Virus record (IMG/VR): IMGVR_UViG_3300021963_000316
Coordinates: 1 to 37,740 of that record
Origin: a virus
Reading direction: 5' to 3' (one strand)
DNA: 37,740 nt
Shown one piece after another: positions 5,568 through 16,314 of this stretch (positions are counted from its first letter, which is position 1; the number at the start of each line of letters is the position of its first letter). The notes beneath the pieces are model-generated. The model was not told where the DNA came from. It made no database searches and saw only the letters and a program-made list of their open reading frames with translations. The position numbers and the translations under genes are program-made.

Positions 5568-8422
5568 TGGCTCAAGGCGATTTATTTAAAGGTTTTCTTA
5601 GTAGTACTGGCGCTCTTCAGGAAGCGTTGGATAAAGGCGTTATTTCCGCTGAAAAATTCAGTAGTATCCAAAATGAGTTATTGGAGCAATCTGAAAATAT
5701 GGCCAAGGTTAGAAAGAACATGTGGAAAGCTGATTACAGAGGTCAAAAAGTAACCGAGAGAATGGCTAGCACCATGAGAAAAATGGCTGAACACACTAAA
5801 AAAATTGCTCAAATGAAAAAAGAGCAATTGGTCACCGAAAAACAGTTAGCTAAGATTGATGCTAAAATAAAAGATTCTAGAACTAGCCCACAAGATATTA
5901 AAGTTTTAACCAAAGAATACGACCTTATTAAATTAAAATATTTAAAAAATGCTGAATCATTAAAAATGATGAAGAAAGCCACACCAGTTTTAGGTAAATT
6001 AGGTAGTATTGGTGGCGGTATTGCTAGCGCTTTAGGTGCTTTAGGTGGTGTTATTCCAATAATAGGGGGTATTATATCTGGTTTAATGAAAGTGGGTTCT
6101 GTTTTACTTAGTTGGATTGTGGCGCCATTTAAAAAAGGTTTTAATTTATTCTTACAAATGCAAAGCCTTGTTGGTAATTTAGCTGCTGATATTGGTATGA
6201 CCGCAGGGCAATCTAAAAACCTAATGAATAACATTGTTGGTATGACATTGGCTGCAATGAAGTTCGGTGGTTCAATGGAAGATGTTATTAGTATCTACAG
6301 ACAATTTAGTTCAATGACTGGTAAAAACATGGCGTTTAACGCTGATGAGATTGCCGCTATTGTTGAATTAGGTAAAGGTACTGGTTTAGGTGTTGATGGA
6401 GCCGCTGAAATGGCCGCTAGCTTTGAAAATATTGGTATTTCATTAGGTAAAACCGTTAAGTTAACAGATAAAGCTAGAAATATCGCTGCTAGATATAATG
6501 TTAATGTCACTGATGTTTTAAAATCATATAGAGGTTTAGTTGAAAGTTTAAGTGGTGTTGGTTTTGCTAAAGGTTTAGATAATTTAACAAAAATAGCCGC
6601 AAAAGCTCAAGCTATTAGATTTGATATTGTTGGATCAACAAAAGCGTTTACAGACGCATTCTTTGACCCAGAAAAAGCTGTTGAGGCTTCAGCCAAAATG
6701 CAATTATTAGGCGGTAAATTCGCACAAAGTTTTGGCGACCCAATGCAATTAGCATTCGAATCAATGAATGACCCAACAGCACTAGCTGAAAAATTTGCTA
6801 AAACTTTAGAAGGTGTTGTGGCTAAAGATAAAATGGGTAATTTCTTTATTCCACCAGCCGATAGGAAAATGCTAAAAATGGCTGCTGAAACTTTGGGTCA
6901 AGATTATGAAATGGCAACTAAATCAGCGCTTGAACAAGCTAAGATTACTGACAAAATGGTTGCTTTAAGTAAATCTGGTTTTAGTATGATGGGTATATCT
7001 GAAGAAGATAAACCAGCTTTAGCTTCATTAATGAAGATGAATAAAAATGGTAAGTATGAAATCCAAATGTCTGATGGTACAACAAAACTACTTGAAAATA
7101 TTACGGATAAAAACCAATTAAAAGCCATTTTAGATAATAGAAAGAAAAACGATTTAGCGGCTGAAGGTCGTATGAATTTAATGGAAAGGTTAGAAAATAT
7201 AGTAAATCGATTCACACTTGGTTTTACAAACGTTTTTAATAAGATTTTCACAAATATGGATTTTGAAAACTTTTTAAGTAAAGTTGAAGAATTAGGTACT
7301 TCATTAGCTCAGGTAATATTCCCAGCAATTGACAAATTATTGAATAATAAGGGTGCTATCTCTGGTATTTTTCAAAAAATATTGGATACGGCAACTAGTA
7401 TTGTATCAGCAATAACAAAAATATGGGAAGGCGATGGTACGCTCATGGATAAAATAACGGGCACTATTGGTACGTTAATCATTAAATTATTTGAAGTTGT
7501 TAAACCATACATACAAGTTGCTATGGGTAAATTACTTGAAATTATAGGTGGCGCCTTACCTCAATGGTTAGGTGGTAATAAATTAAAGAACGCTGGTTTA
7601 AATATGCAAGCCAGTGGGGTGGCTAATGATAAAACTGGTGTTTTATCAGGTCTTTATGGTGGTGCAACACCTGGCATGAGTGGTGACGCTAACGCTGGAC
7701 TTAGTTTTACTCAAGGTATTGGTAAATATGGAAAAGCGGGTTATGGTGGCGCAAAACTTGCCACTATGGGTGCTAAATATGGTATGGGTAGAGGTATGGC
7801 TGCTTTAGGTGGTACAATGATTAGTAAAGGTGGTGCTGGAATGGGTAAAATGGGTTTAAAAATTGGTATGGCTGGTGAAAAAATGGCGGGTAAGGCCATG
7901 GCCAAAAGAATACCAGTTTTGGGTTCATTAGTTAGTTTAGGTTTTGCTATAAGTGATGCCATGGAAGGTGATTGGGCTGGTGCTGGTATGCAAACATTAT
8001 CTGGTGCCGCTGGTTTATTAGATTTAGTTGCACCTGGTGTTGGTACGGCTGCGTCATTAGCAATTGATGCTGCTGACGGTTATAGAGAAATGGGTGGGTT
8101 CCAAGATGGTGGAATTGCCATAGCCAAAAATGGTCAATTATATCACGGACACATGGCTAAAGGTGATATGGTTAATTTCATAGACCAAGCCGCAGCTGAC
8201 AGAGCTGGGTCTGGTATGGGTGGTTCTAGCTCAGGATCAATCACACACGGAGGAACAATAAAATTAGTATCAGATGATGGAAAAGTTTTAACTTGGGATC
8301 AAATGTACGCTTCGAGAGATATGATAGGTGGTCGTATGGCATCAATTAGCGAAGGATACAAAGGCGGTTTTGGTAATTATCAAAACTCAAATATATCACC
8401 AATACAACCATTGATGGTTTAA
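5567..8422 (+). CDS. Tail tape measure protein
   Basis: The 951-aa protein has the usual tape measure build. The N-terminal part, about residues 35-140, is Lys/Glu/Met-rich and coiled-coil-like. It is followed by a long hydrophobic Gly/Ile/Leu/Val segment at about 145-188 (GGVIPIIGGIISGLMKVGSV), a helical middle, and a Gly/Ala/Met-rich region at about 690-860. The C-terminal FQDGGIAIAKNGQLYHGHMAKGDM resembles the tail end of many tape measure proteins. It sits inside the growing tube, sets tail length and is ejected into the host envelope, where the hydrophobic segment may help pore formation. The usual rule of about 0.15 nm per residue predicts a tail near 140 nm. The preceding gene overlaps its start by one base, and the next gene starts 13 nt after its stop. 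Confidence 0.88.
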   Translation: MAQGDLFKGFLSSTGALQEALDKGVISAEKFSSIQNELLEQSENMAKVRKNMWKADYRGQKVTERMASTMRKMAEHTKKIAQMKKEQLVTEKQLAKIDAKIKDSRTSPQDIKVLTKEYDLIKLKYLKNAESLKMMKKATPVLGKLGSIGGGIASALGALGGVIPIIGGIISGLMKVGSVLLSWIVAPFKKGFNLFLQMQSLVGNLAADIGMTAGQSKNLMNNIVGMTLAAMKFGGSMEDVISIYRQFSSMTGKNMAFNADEIAAIVELGKGTGLGVDGAAEMAASFENIGISLGKTVKLTDKARNIAARYNVNVTDVLKSYRGLVESLSGVGFAKGLDNLTKIAAKAQAIRFDIVGSTKAFTDAFFDPEKAVEASAKMQLLGGKFAQSFGDPMQLAFESMNDPTALAEKFAKTLEGVVAKDKMGNFFIPPADRKMLKMAAETLGQDYEMATKSALEQAKITDKMVALSKSGFSMMGISEEDKPALASLMKMNKNGKYEIQMSDGTTKLLENITDKNQLKAILDNRKKNDLAAEGRMNLMERLENIVNRFTLGFTNVFNKIFTNMDFENFLSKVEELGTSLAQVIFPAIDKLLNNKGAISGIFQKILDTATSIVSAITKIWEGDGTLMDKITGTIGTLIIKLFEVVKPYIQVAMGKLLEIIGGALPQWLGGNKLKNAGLNMQASGVANDKTGVLSGLYGGATPGMSGDANAGLSFTQGIGKYGKAGYGGAKLATMGAKYGMGRGMAALGGTMISKGGAGMGKMGLKIGMAGEKMAGKAMAKRIPVLGSLVSLGFAISDAMEGDWAGAGMQTLSGAAGLLDLVAPGVGTAASLAIDAADGYREMGGFQDGGIAIAKNGQLYHGHMAKGDMVNFIDQAAADRAGSGMGGSSSGSITHGGTIKLVSDDGKVLTWDQMYASRDMIGGRMASISEGYKGGFGNYQNSNISPIQPLMV

Positions 8423-8435
8423 AATATAAAAAAAT

Positions 8436-11400
8436 ATGGGTTTAAAAATTATATCACAACAGTTTAGAGACGATGTTCTACAACTAAATCTTAAAACACC
8501 ACCCGATATCGTATTGGGTTTGGTTGATTTAAGTGGCGCTGCATTATTAACAGCTTATTTGGATTCAATTGGTAAAGACGCAATAGTAAAAGTAGATAAA
8601 GCGTCTGTTACATTACATGATCCAGGTAATGTTGTTACGGATTCTATCGCACCAAGAACAAAAGATTTAAATAAAAATATTAAAACACCAACAGATGTTC
8701 AACAAGGACTATCTAATTTAACGGCTAGTCAAAGTTTAACACAACAATACTTGGCTGGTCTTGGTGACCCAGCAATTATAAATGATTATAATGTTACTAA
8801 CCCAGGTGACGTTATGACGGAAGGTCAATTACCTAGAATACAGAATTTCAATAAAAACATAAATACACCACCAGATATTACAAACAATATAGCATCTGGT
8901 TATTTAGGTGGTAAAGGTACTGAAGTTGTAATCGGTGATTATAGTGTGACAAACCCAGGCACTGTTGATGATGCGGCAAACATTGAAAGACCCAAATTAT
9001 TAAATAAGAACAAACCAATAAACGTAAACGACCCATCTGAAAACGATGCGTTATATTCTGAATTAAGTAATGGCTCTTACACCTACGCATCATTATTAGC
9101 TGCGATTGGTCAAGCTACATATTTAAGTGATTTAAATATCCCAAATGCAACTAGTATTAGTGCGCAATCAAACCAACCAGCTGAAGTATATTTAAATTTA
9201 TTATTACAGGAAAATAGACAAGTCCCAACACTTTTAAATGTTTATGAACCTGAAATACAAAGCATTTTATCAAAGCAAAGTTTACAACCATATATTGACG
9301 CTTATAACTCTTTAATTTTTACAGATGGTAATCAACCAAATGTTTATCAACCTAGCGAATTTTTAAATATTAGCACAAGTCAATCACCTGTTGCGATATT
9401 AACAAACACAAATTTAGATCCAATGGATGTTCTTTTAAATGGTGGAAAACAACCATTAAAAGATGAGACTTTATTAATGAACATTGCTGCGTTAGAATTA
9501 AAGTTTAATTTTGAATCTAGAATTAGAAGGGCAATAGAAAGAGAAACTTTTGGTAGAACTCAATTAGACGAAGCATTGCATAACCCATCAACAGCTTTGT
9601 CATTGTTAAAAAACCCAAGATCTTGGTTTGAATTAAATTACGAAATAACTGTATCATCAAACCCAATTGGTAAAGCCGCTGAATTTATAGCATCATTAGC
9701 TGGTGTTCAATCACCAATTTCATTAATACCTGATATTAGAGAGGATTACACCCCAAAATGTTTTGGTAATGAGATCGATAATTCTTCGGCTGAAAAAAGT
9801 AATTTTAGTAAATTTATAAGTGATTTACTTGGTAGAACGGCAAGACAACAACCAGATGTTTATTATTTAAATCACACTGGGGCTGGCCAAAAATACCAAT
9901 TATTTTCAAATGTTAAACGAAACAAATACTCACCAAATTATTTGGCTGATTACGAAAGTGGTGTTTTCCAATTAGGTGAAAAAATAGCGCAAGAACTAAG
10001 AAGTATAACAGGATTTTTGGGTTTAGGTGCTGGGTCAAGACCAACTGGTAATTACTATATTGGTAATAGAGATAAACACGAAGATCCATTGTATTTAATG
10101 CAAGATGGTGACGGTGATATTGTTAGAAGTAATGAGAAATTAACTGAAAGTCTAAAACAGTCTAATGCTGGTGCTACATTACCATATGAGGAGCCAGGTT
10201 ACGATGAGGTTTCTAGTTATGGTAATATACAAACAGATTTCATTTGGAAAGATGAGTTTGCTAGAGATACTGTTTTAGATAAATCATTAGGTAAATCTGA
10301 ACAGGTTAACATTCTTAATAAAGTTAAGAATCAAGATAATTTAAGTTTTAATAAATACCATTCTAATAGATTTAGGGAATGTTCAATTTTATATAAGACA
10401 AGCCAATTACTTGAAAAAACAAACGAGTATGGGACACCAATTGATCAGACACTAACTAAATTTTATGATGGTTATAGTTTTGCGTCTAGAGCAAATGCAA
10501 CTATAACACCAATAAAAAAAGAAGTTAAAAACAAACAAGGTGAGATTACAGGTTATAGGTATTTTGTACCTGGTTTGGATGCGAGCGGAAAAAGATCAGC
10601 TGAAGCGATGTATTACGAAGCTGAATTATGTCGTGTTTGGACTAAGACTAGACCATATTCAAAGATAACTGATTTAATCAGATATAAAGAATTACTTAGA
10701 AGAGAAAGAAATTCTGTTTTAGACAGATATGGTAATTTAAACATATTCCCATCCGAATTAAACGTAAATAGGGGTTACGGTAAAACCGAAGGTATTGGTG
10801 CCGCAACAACTGAAGCCTTTGGTGAAAGAAGGGCTAGAAAATACATGTTCTCAATTGAGAACTTAGCTTGGAGAGATAGTGAATTATTTAGAGATTTACC
10901 TGATTGCGAAAAAGGCCCCAACGGTGGTAGAATTATGTGGTTTCCACCATATGATATAAAATTCACCGATGATACAACAGCAAACTGGACAACCCACCAA
11001 TTTTTAGGTAGACCAGAACCAATTTACACATATAATCATAGTGAAAGAAGTGGGTCTTTATCTTGGAAAATTATAGTTGATCATCCATCAATTTTAAATT
11101 TATTAGCTCAAAAAGAATTAGCTAGATTAACTGATGGTGAGATTGATGAAATCTTAACCGCATTTTGGGCTGGTTGTATTGAGTTTGATATTTTTGAGTT
11201 AGCTAGAATTTGGAATCAGTTTTCACAATCTGACATTGATTATTTTAAGAAAGTTATATCTGGTTTAGACCTTAGAACACCTAATGGGGAAATCAAAACA
11301 AAGTTAGTACAAGGTAGTGTATTTAAACAACCAGATGATGTTAAAGGTGATGAAACAAACATAACTTTACCAGTATTTAATGCACAAGGTTTTGGCTTAT

Positions 11401-14400
11401 TCTTTGAAAATGATGTACCATTAAGAAAAACATTAAATAAGAAAAAACACCCATTATACGACCAAGGTATTGTACAACCATTCGATGCTTACTTTGAAAG
11501 ATATAAACAATTAGCTAACGGATCAACAAGTGATAACGTTGAGGTTACTAAAGAAGCTCATTACGGTGTACCAATCAATCCAGAATTTGTTAATTACAAA
11601 TCAACTCTTAACACAACAGATAGATATTTCTTTGATACAACCAAAACAGAAAAATGGTATGGTTTTGACAGACAATACCAGGCAATTGCCAATGAGTTAA
11701 GTGATGAAAAGTTTAAACAGTTTGATCTCGCAATAACATTTACCGCATTTGCATCGCCATTAAATACTTACGCTAAAGGTTATAATGATGACTTAGCTTT
11801 TAGAAGATACACATCAGCAATCAAATGGTTAATAACCAAAAACATACTATCAAAATGTGGTAAGCTATACACAACTAAAGACGGTTCAGTTGAAATAACC
11901 GAAAAAAATGTAGATGAACTATTTGTTGGTAAGGAGACACAATCAAATTTTAAAATATACCGTGATAAAGTTAGTAATGATCCAAAAGATCCCAATAAAT
12001 CAGAGATAGAATTTAAATTGGTCAGAGCTAAAGGTTTAACAACATCTGAAGTTTTCTCAAATAACGGTGTTATAACAACATTTAAAGAATTACCAACAAA
12101 AGAAAAATATTTTGAGTTTCTAGGTGCACCAACTGGTAGTACAACTGGTAGCACACAGGTTGTTTTTTATTGTTTTGAAACAGAAGCTATTGCTAATGAT
12201 GTTAAAAAGAAGAAAAAGCTACCTGGGGTTCCAAATTACAGAATTGGGTCACTTGAATTAGACCAAACTGTTAGAACATATGGTGACATAATGTGTTCGG
12301 TAAACTCAATTGTAGCTTCATACGCTAGAAGGGTTGAAGTCAATCTTGAGGTTAAACCACAAGAGCCTAAACCAAAAAAAGAAGAACCAAAACCAGAACC
12401 AGTATATATTCAGGTTCCTGGTGATGCAAATCTAACACCAAATAACGTTACAAAAAGAGATATAGCGCAAAGAATTATTAATAAATTTATCACCGAGTGT
12501 GATTATTTTGAATTAATAAAAAGCGATGCCCCTATATTATTTGATAGCTTAAAGCAAAAATTAAAATATTTTACACCAGCATTCCACTCAATGACGCCAG
12601 AAGGATTAAACGCACGTTTAACTTTCCTACAACAGTGTATGAGACCAGGTGAGACTATTAAAAGAAAAGATGGGGCATCTTGTGACGCTAGTAATACAGC
12701 GTTTGGTAAACCACCTGTTTGCGTTTTAAGAATTGGTGATTTTTATAACACTAAAATTGTAATTAACAATTTAAATATAAATTACGAACCGCTCGTTTGG
12801 GATTTAAACCCTGAAGGTATTGGTGTGCAACCAATGATTGCAAACGTACAATTAAGTTTTAAATACATTGGTGGTTCTGGTCTTAGAAAATATGTTGATG
12901 AATTACAAAATGCATTGTCATTCAATTTTTATGCTAACGCTGATGTATACGACAGTAGAACATTTGCTAACACCGATTTAACTGAGCGTAATTTAATTAA
13001 CTTAGAAAGAAGTTATTTTGATAATAACACACTAGATTTAATACCGATTGTTGCGAGAGCAGAACAATTTGTATCAAATTCTTTCCAAAACGACATACCA
13101 TATGGTACAATCGGTATTATAACAAAACGAAGAGCCCCAACAACAGCTGGTGGTGCTTATGGTAGTGATATATTAACCGCTAAAACATACGATGGTACAA
13201 AAATCTACCAACCGTTTGAAATTGTAACTAAAGATGATAAATTCTATTTAAGAAAAGCTGATAACGAAGCTAATATAGCGACTGGTAATTCATTTAATGG
13301 AACCAAAGCCGATATTGGTAATTCTAAGTATTGGAATGAGATTAAATGGAGAAACTTTGGTGAACAAGCATTTAGGTTAGAGTTTGGTAAAGTTAGAACT
13401 ACAGGCGTTGATGCAAATGGCACACCGACTGGACAAACAACTGGTAATACTCAGGCAACTGGTACGTTAGATAATACATATTTTAACTGGTATGAAATAC
13501 AATACTTGGATATATTTAAAGAATTGTATGGTACATATGGTAAATTAGTTGAAACTAATTTTAAATTAAATACACCATATTATGATGTTAATAACGCTAA
13601 TAAGGTACCAAGCAGTTTATTGTTGCAATTGGTTTTAAATAAAAACTACAACAAACAATTAACAATAACAAACACATCAAGTATAACATTATCTGGTTCA
13701 TTTGGTACAGCAAGTACAGCAAGTACAGCAAGTACAGCAAGTACAGCAAGTACGTCTGCAACTTCAGGTACTAACGGTACATCAAGCACATCTTTAAATC
13801 CTAACACAACATATTTAGACGGTGTTTTAGATGATTTAGGTAACTTTATTACACCTACAGCACAAATTGGGTCGTTTAGTACATCTAGCACAGCAAGTTC
13901 ATCTAGTACGTCAAGCACATCTGGAACTAACGGTACATCAGCTAGCGGTAAATACTATTTGTACGATGTTTTTGATGCTGAGGCGGCCGAAAGAAATTAT
14001 TTTGAATTTAAAAATTACGGTGCTTTAGCTAAAGCATTTAGTAAAGATTTAGAAAACATTAAAATAGCACCATTAAAATTACATTTATACCCACAAAAAC
14101 ATTTATATAAAATTGGTGATGGTACGACATTAATATCCGCTAGTGGTATATTTGAAGAGGGTAATAGATTTAATCCTGGTGATATTACTGGTGGAAATTA
14201 CAACGATCAAGATAATGCTGAAATAGCTGGTTTATATTTAAAAGATTATTCTTATTTCCAATTAAATATTGATAAATTAATTGCGGCATTAACATTGGAG
14301 ATGGAAGCTAAATTAAGATTAGGTCTTAATATGTTCTGGCATAGCGGTAACAATGACGTTTATAAGAGTTATATAAAATATTTTGAAACAACGCATAAAG

Positions 14401-15992
14401 ACATCTTAGTTAATACGTTAATATCTAAACTAAAAGATTATAGCACAAATTTATTGAATCAATACGATACGATTTTAAATTCTGCCAATCAAAATACGGC
14501 AAAAATGGGTGCTGTGTTAGCTGGTTTATCTGTCATAACTGATGGTTATGAATTAAGAAAAACCGAAGATAACAAAACTGAATATTTTGAGGTAATGCCT
14601 AACGAGTATAAGTTAAGTACTGACGCCAAAACATTGTTTAATTATGATCCATATCATAGCTATATGACTTTATCATTTAACGGTTTTGAGAAAATAACAT
14701 TAAAGGATGTTAAAACTTATATCTCTGATAGAGAAAATGGTGATAGTAATAAATTAAAATTCCTTTCACTAGGTAATGGTGCTTATTTCTTTAAACAAAT
14801 AACCGATGATGCTAACGTTGCAGCTGTTTCGTCTGTAAATTACACATCAACAAACCAATTAATGAGATCTAGAGCGTTGAAAAACGGTATTGACGTAACG
14901 TTAAATGGTTCAGCACCTAATTTTGAATTAACTGGCACTGGCGTTACATTAAATACTGTATATGATAAAAAGGGTAAACCAGGTGAAACAACCGTTAAAG
15001 ATCTAATGCCAACAACTGGTACTACAGAGGCTGTTGATACGTATTCTGAATACTACCCAATGACCTATACATTTGAAAAAATAAATTATGAGTTATTTGA
15101 TTTCACAAATAAAACATTGGATATAATGTTAAATGATAATTTCATTATTAAAGATTTTGATATCGATATTACATTTGATAATGATCTAGATTTTTATTTC
15201 CAAATAAACGATTTATTAGATAAATCAGCTGTTAGTTTATTTTATTATGGTACTGATAGAGCTGCTATGGTAAATACACCAATAACATACTATAAAATAA
15301 ATGAAAAATCCGTTACTGGTACAACAACAGAAGCTGCAATTAAAGCTATAAATAAAAATTGTGAATACACAATAACAATAACAAAAGAATTGGTTGATAC
15401 ATTAAACCCAAGTCTTAGTAGTTTAATTGGTAGTAAAATAAAAATGTCAGGTTTATTGGATATTTTATTCACAGATTTCTTTATGACGTTATCTGATTCA
15501 GATAGAGCTAATATTTTAGTTGAATTGAATAAAATAGAGCCAGTTATTGGTATAAGTAATGACCCAAAAACTAAACAAAAACAAATTGAGGCTAAAAAGA
15601 AGAAAATAGAATCGATTTTGACTTCAATCTTCACATCAATTTACACATTTAGGGATTCAGCTCAGGGTATGATGCAACCTATAATTGACTTATATACAAC
15701 AAATTACGACAATATTAATAAGTCTGTTTGGAAGTCATTAAGTGGCGAGGATGGCACTTTTACTCCAGATTATCAGTTGATACAGAAAACCTTAATAAAG
15801 GGTAATGAGGCTGACTATACTTTGGTATTTAAAGATACTCTTAGCAACAATATCAAAAAAGCGGCCATTAACAACTATAATGTGTTTACAAATAATAGAA
15901 GTGTGTTTAATATTATAACTCAATCTGAATCACAAGAGTCAATTGAAAAAAATACCACAACACAACTAAGTCAATATTTTAAAGGGGAATAA
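8436..15992 (+). CDS. Giant baseplate/tail structural protein (2518 aa)
   Basis: The product is a mosaic. Residues ~18-205 are three tandem ~62-aa repeats, each with a TP.D start, a YL..G centre, a V..PG.V motif and an NKNI.TP-type join. Around 800-885, GRIMWFPPYDIKF and FLGRPEPIYTYNHSERSG lead to a VDHPSIL motif. Around 1425-1490, PPVCVLRIGDFYN, VWDLNPEGIGVQPMIANVQL and SFKYIGGSG look like a tube- or baseplate-cap-type beta domain. A Pro/Glu/Lys linker lies near 1305 and a Ser/Thr-rich linker at ~1755-1830. The C-terminal ~700 residues are not recognised. Its place between the tape measure gene and the gp53-like gene supports a baseplate role, perhaps the tube-baseplate junction (cf. T4 gp48/gp54). 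It starts 13 nt after the tape measure gene and ends one base before the next ATG. Exact function is uncertain. Confidence 0.75.
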   Translation: MGLKIISQQFRDDVLQLNLKTPPDIVLGLVDLSGAALLTAYLDSIGKDAIVKVDKASVTLHDPGNVVTDSIAPRTKDLNKNIKTPTDVQQGLSNLTASQSLTQQYLAGLGDPAIINDYNVTNPGDVMTEGQLPRIQNFNKNINTPPDITNNIASGYLGGKGTEVVIGDYSVTNPGTVDDAANIERPKLLNKNKPINVNDPSENDALYSELSNGSYTYASLLAAIGQATYLSDLNIPNATSISAQSNQPAEVYLNLLLQENRQVPTLLNVYEPEIQSILSKQSLQPYIDAYNSLIFTDGNQPNVYQPSEFLNISTSQSPVAILTNTNLDPMDVLLNGGKQPLKDETLLMNIAALELKFNFESRIRRAIERETFGRTQLDEALHNPSTALSLLKNPRSWFELNYEITVSSNPIGKAAEFIASLAGVQSPISLIPDIREDYTPKCFGNEIDNSSAEKSNFSKFISDLLGRTARQQPDVYYLNHTGAGQKYQLFSNVKRNKYSPNYLADYESGVFQLGEKIAQELRSITGFLGLGAGSRPTGNYYIGNRDKHEDPLYLMQDGDGDIVRSNEKLTESLKQSNAGATLPYEEPGYDEVSSYGNIQTDFIWKDEFARDTVLDKSLGKSEQVNILNKVKNQDNLSFNKYHSNRFRECSILYKTSQLLEKTNEYGTPIDQTLTKFYDGYSFASRANATITPIKKEVKNKQGEITGYRYFVPGLDASGKRSAEAMYYEAELCRVWTKTRPYSKITDLIRYKELLRRERNSVLDRYGNLNIFPSELNVNRGYGKTEGIGAATTEAFGERRARKYMFSIENLAWRDSELFRDLPDCEKGPNGGRIMWFPPYDIKFTDDTTANWTTHQFLGRPEPIYTYNHSERSGSLSWKIIVDHPSILNLLAQKELARLTDGEIDEILTAFWAGCIEFDIFELARIWNQFSQSDIDYFKKVISGLDLRTPNGEIKTKLVQGSVFKQPDDVKGDETNITLPVFNAQGFGLFFENDVPLRKTLNKKKHPLYDQGIVQPFDAYFERYKQLANGSTSDNVEVTKEAHYGVPINPEFVNYKSTLNTTDRYFFDTTKTEKWYGFDRQYQAIANELSDEKFKQFDLAITFTAFASPLNTYAKGYNDDLAFRRYTSAIKWLITKNILSKCGKLYTTKDGSVEITEKNVDELFVGKETQSNFKIYRDKVSNDPKDPNKSEIEFKLVRAKGLTTSEVFSNNGVITTFKELPTKEKYFEFLGAPTGSTTGSTQVVFYCFETEAIANDVKKKKKLPGVPNYRIGSLELDQTVRTYGDIMCSVNSIVASYARRVEVNLEVKPQEPKPKKEEPKPEPVYIQVPGDANLTPNNVTKRDIAQRIINKFITECDYFELIKSDAPILFDSLKQKLKYFTPAFHSMTPEGLNARLTFLQQCMRPGETIKRKDGASCDASNTAFGKPPVCVLRIGDFYNTKIVINNLNINYEPLVWDLNPEGIGVQPMIANVQLSFKYIGGSGLRKYVDELQNALSFNFYANADVYDSRTFANTDLTERNLINLERSYFDNNTLDLIPIVARAEQFVSNSFQNDIPYGTIGIITKRRAPTTAGGAYGSDILTAKTYDGTKIYQPFEIVTKDDKFYLRKADNEANIATGNSFNGTKADIGNSKYWNEIKWRNFGEQAFRLEFGKVRTTGVDANGTPTGQTTGNTQATGTLDNTYFNWYEIQYLDIFKELYGTYGKLVETNFKLNTPYYDVNNANKVPSSLLLQLVLNKNYNKQLTITNTSSITLSGSFGTASTASTASTASTASTSATSGTNGTSSTSLNPNTTYLDGVLDDLGNFITPTAQIGSFSTSSTASSSSTSSTSGTNGTSASGKYYLYDVFDAEAAERNYFEFKNYGALAKAFSKDLENIKIAPLKLHLYPQKHLYKIGDGTTLISASGIFEEGNRFNPGDITGGNYNDQDNAEIAGLYLKDYSYFQLNIDKLIAALTLEMEAKLRLGLNMFWHSGNNDVYKSYIKYFETTHKDILVNTLISKLKDYSTNLLNQYDTILNSANQNTAKMGAVLAGLSVITDGYELRKTEDNKTEYFEVMPNEYKLSTDAKTLFNYDPYHSYMTLSFNGFEKITLKDVKTYISDRENGDSNKLKFLSLGNGAYFFKQITDDANVAAVSSVNYTSTNQLMRSRALKNGIDVTLNGSAPNFELTGTGVTLNTVYDKKGKPGETTVKDLMPTTGTTEAVDTYSEYYPMTYTFEKINYELFDFTNKTLDIMLNDNFIIKDFDIDITFDNDLDFYFQINDLLDKSAVSLFYYGTDRAAMVNTPITYYKINEKSVTGTTTEAAIKAINKNCEYTITITKELVDTLNPSLSSLIGSKIKMSGLLDILFTDFFMTLSDSDRANILVELNKIEPVIGISNDPKTKQKQIEAKKKKIESILTSIFTSIYTFRDSAQGMMQPIIDLYTTNYDNINKSVWKSLSGEDGTFTPDYQLIQKTLIKGNEADYTLVFKDTLSNNIKKAAINNYNVFTNNRSVFNIITQSESQESIEKNTTTQLSQYFKGE
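13706..13753 (+). repeat. 9-bp tandem repeat (TACAGCAAG) encoding Thr-Ala-Ser units
   Basis: Five perfect copies of TACAGCAAG plus a partial sixth lie inside the 2518-aa gene and encode an AST-repeat linker. Because the unit is a multiple of three, slippage would change linker length without breaking the frame. A second Ser/Thr-rich block lies at about 13875-13945, and both blocks include the residues SGTNGTS. Confidence 0.95.
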
Positions 15993-15993
15993 T

Positions 15994-16314
15994 ATGAGTG
16001 GTTATTATAATAGATACAGAAAATTAAATACCGATCAAGGTGTAGTTTCACCGCCATTTATCAAATTGGATGAAAAATCTACCGATGATATGATTCAATT
16101 TGATAAAAGAAAATCAAGACTGGATAAAATAAGTCAAGATTACTACGGTGCCCCATACTATGGTTGGTTAATATTAATGGCTAACCCAGAATACGGTGGG
16201 TTGGAGTGGAATATAGGTGATGGTCAAATGATTAGAATACCTTTACCATTAAATGAAACATTAAAAGAATACGAAAGAAAATTAAACCAAAGAATGAACT
16301 ACTATGGCCAGTAA
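15994..16314 (+). CDS. Baseplate wedge protein, gp53/LysM-like
   Basis: The 106-aa protein has the signature of T4 gp53 and phage tail protein X: SRLDKISQDYYGAPYYGWLI, then LMANPE, an intervening Gly-rich turn, and GDGQMIRIPLP. This is a LysM-like fold in which a D.I...YYG...W.I helix-turn and a final 'IRIP' strand are conserved. In T4, gp53 joins neighbouring wedges to complete the baseplate ring. Its ATG comes one base after the preceding stop, and its 3' end overlaps the next gene by 11 nt (16304-16314), so it is embedded in a coupled operon. Peptidoglycan binding by the LysM-like fold cannot be excluded but is less likely in this position. Confidence 0.75.
   Translation: MSGYYNRYRKLNTDQGVVSPPFIKLDEKSTDDMIQFDKRKSRLDKISQDYYGAPYYGWLILMANPEYGGLEWNIGDGQMIRIPLPLNETLKEYERKLNQRMNYYGQ

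Noticed and set aside
5809-7962. Several minus-strand ORFs of 70-140 codons inside the tape measure gene
   Set aside because: They lie opposite a well-supported gene, show hydrophobic low-complexity products typical of antisense frames and have no promoters or leaders.
13706-13753. CRISPR-like or regulatory repeat array
   Set aside because: The repeats are contiguous 9-mers with no spacers and are in frame inside a large gene, so they are a coding minisatellite.
13646-13918. Minus-strand ORF with VLAVLAVLAV repeats
   Set aside because: It is the antisense shadow of the AST-encoding 9-bp repeat in the 2518-aa gene and has no leader or independent coding signal.
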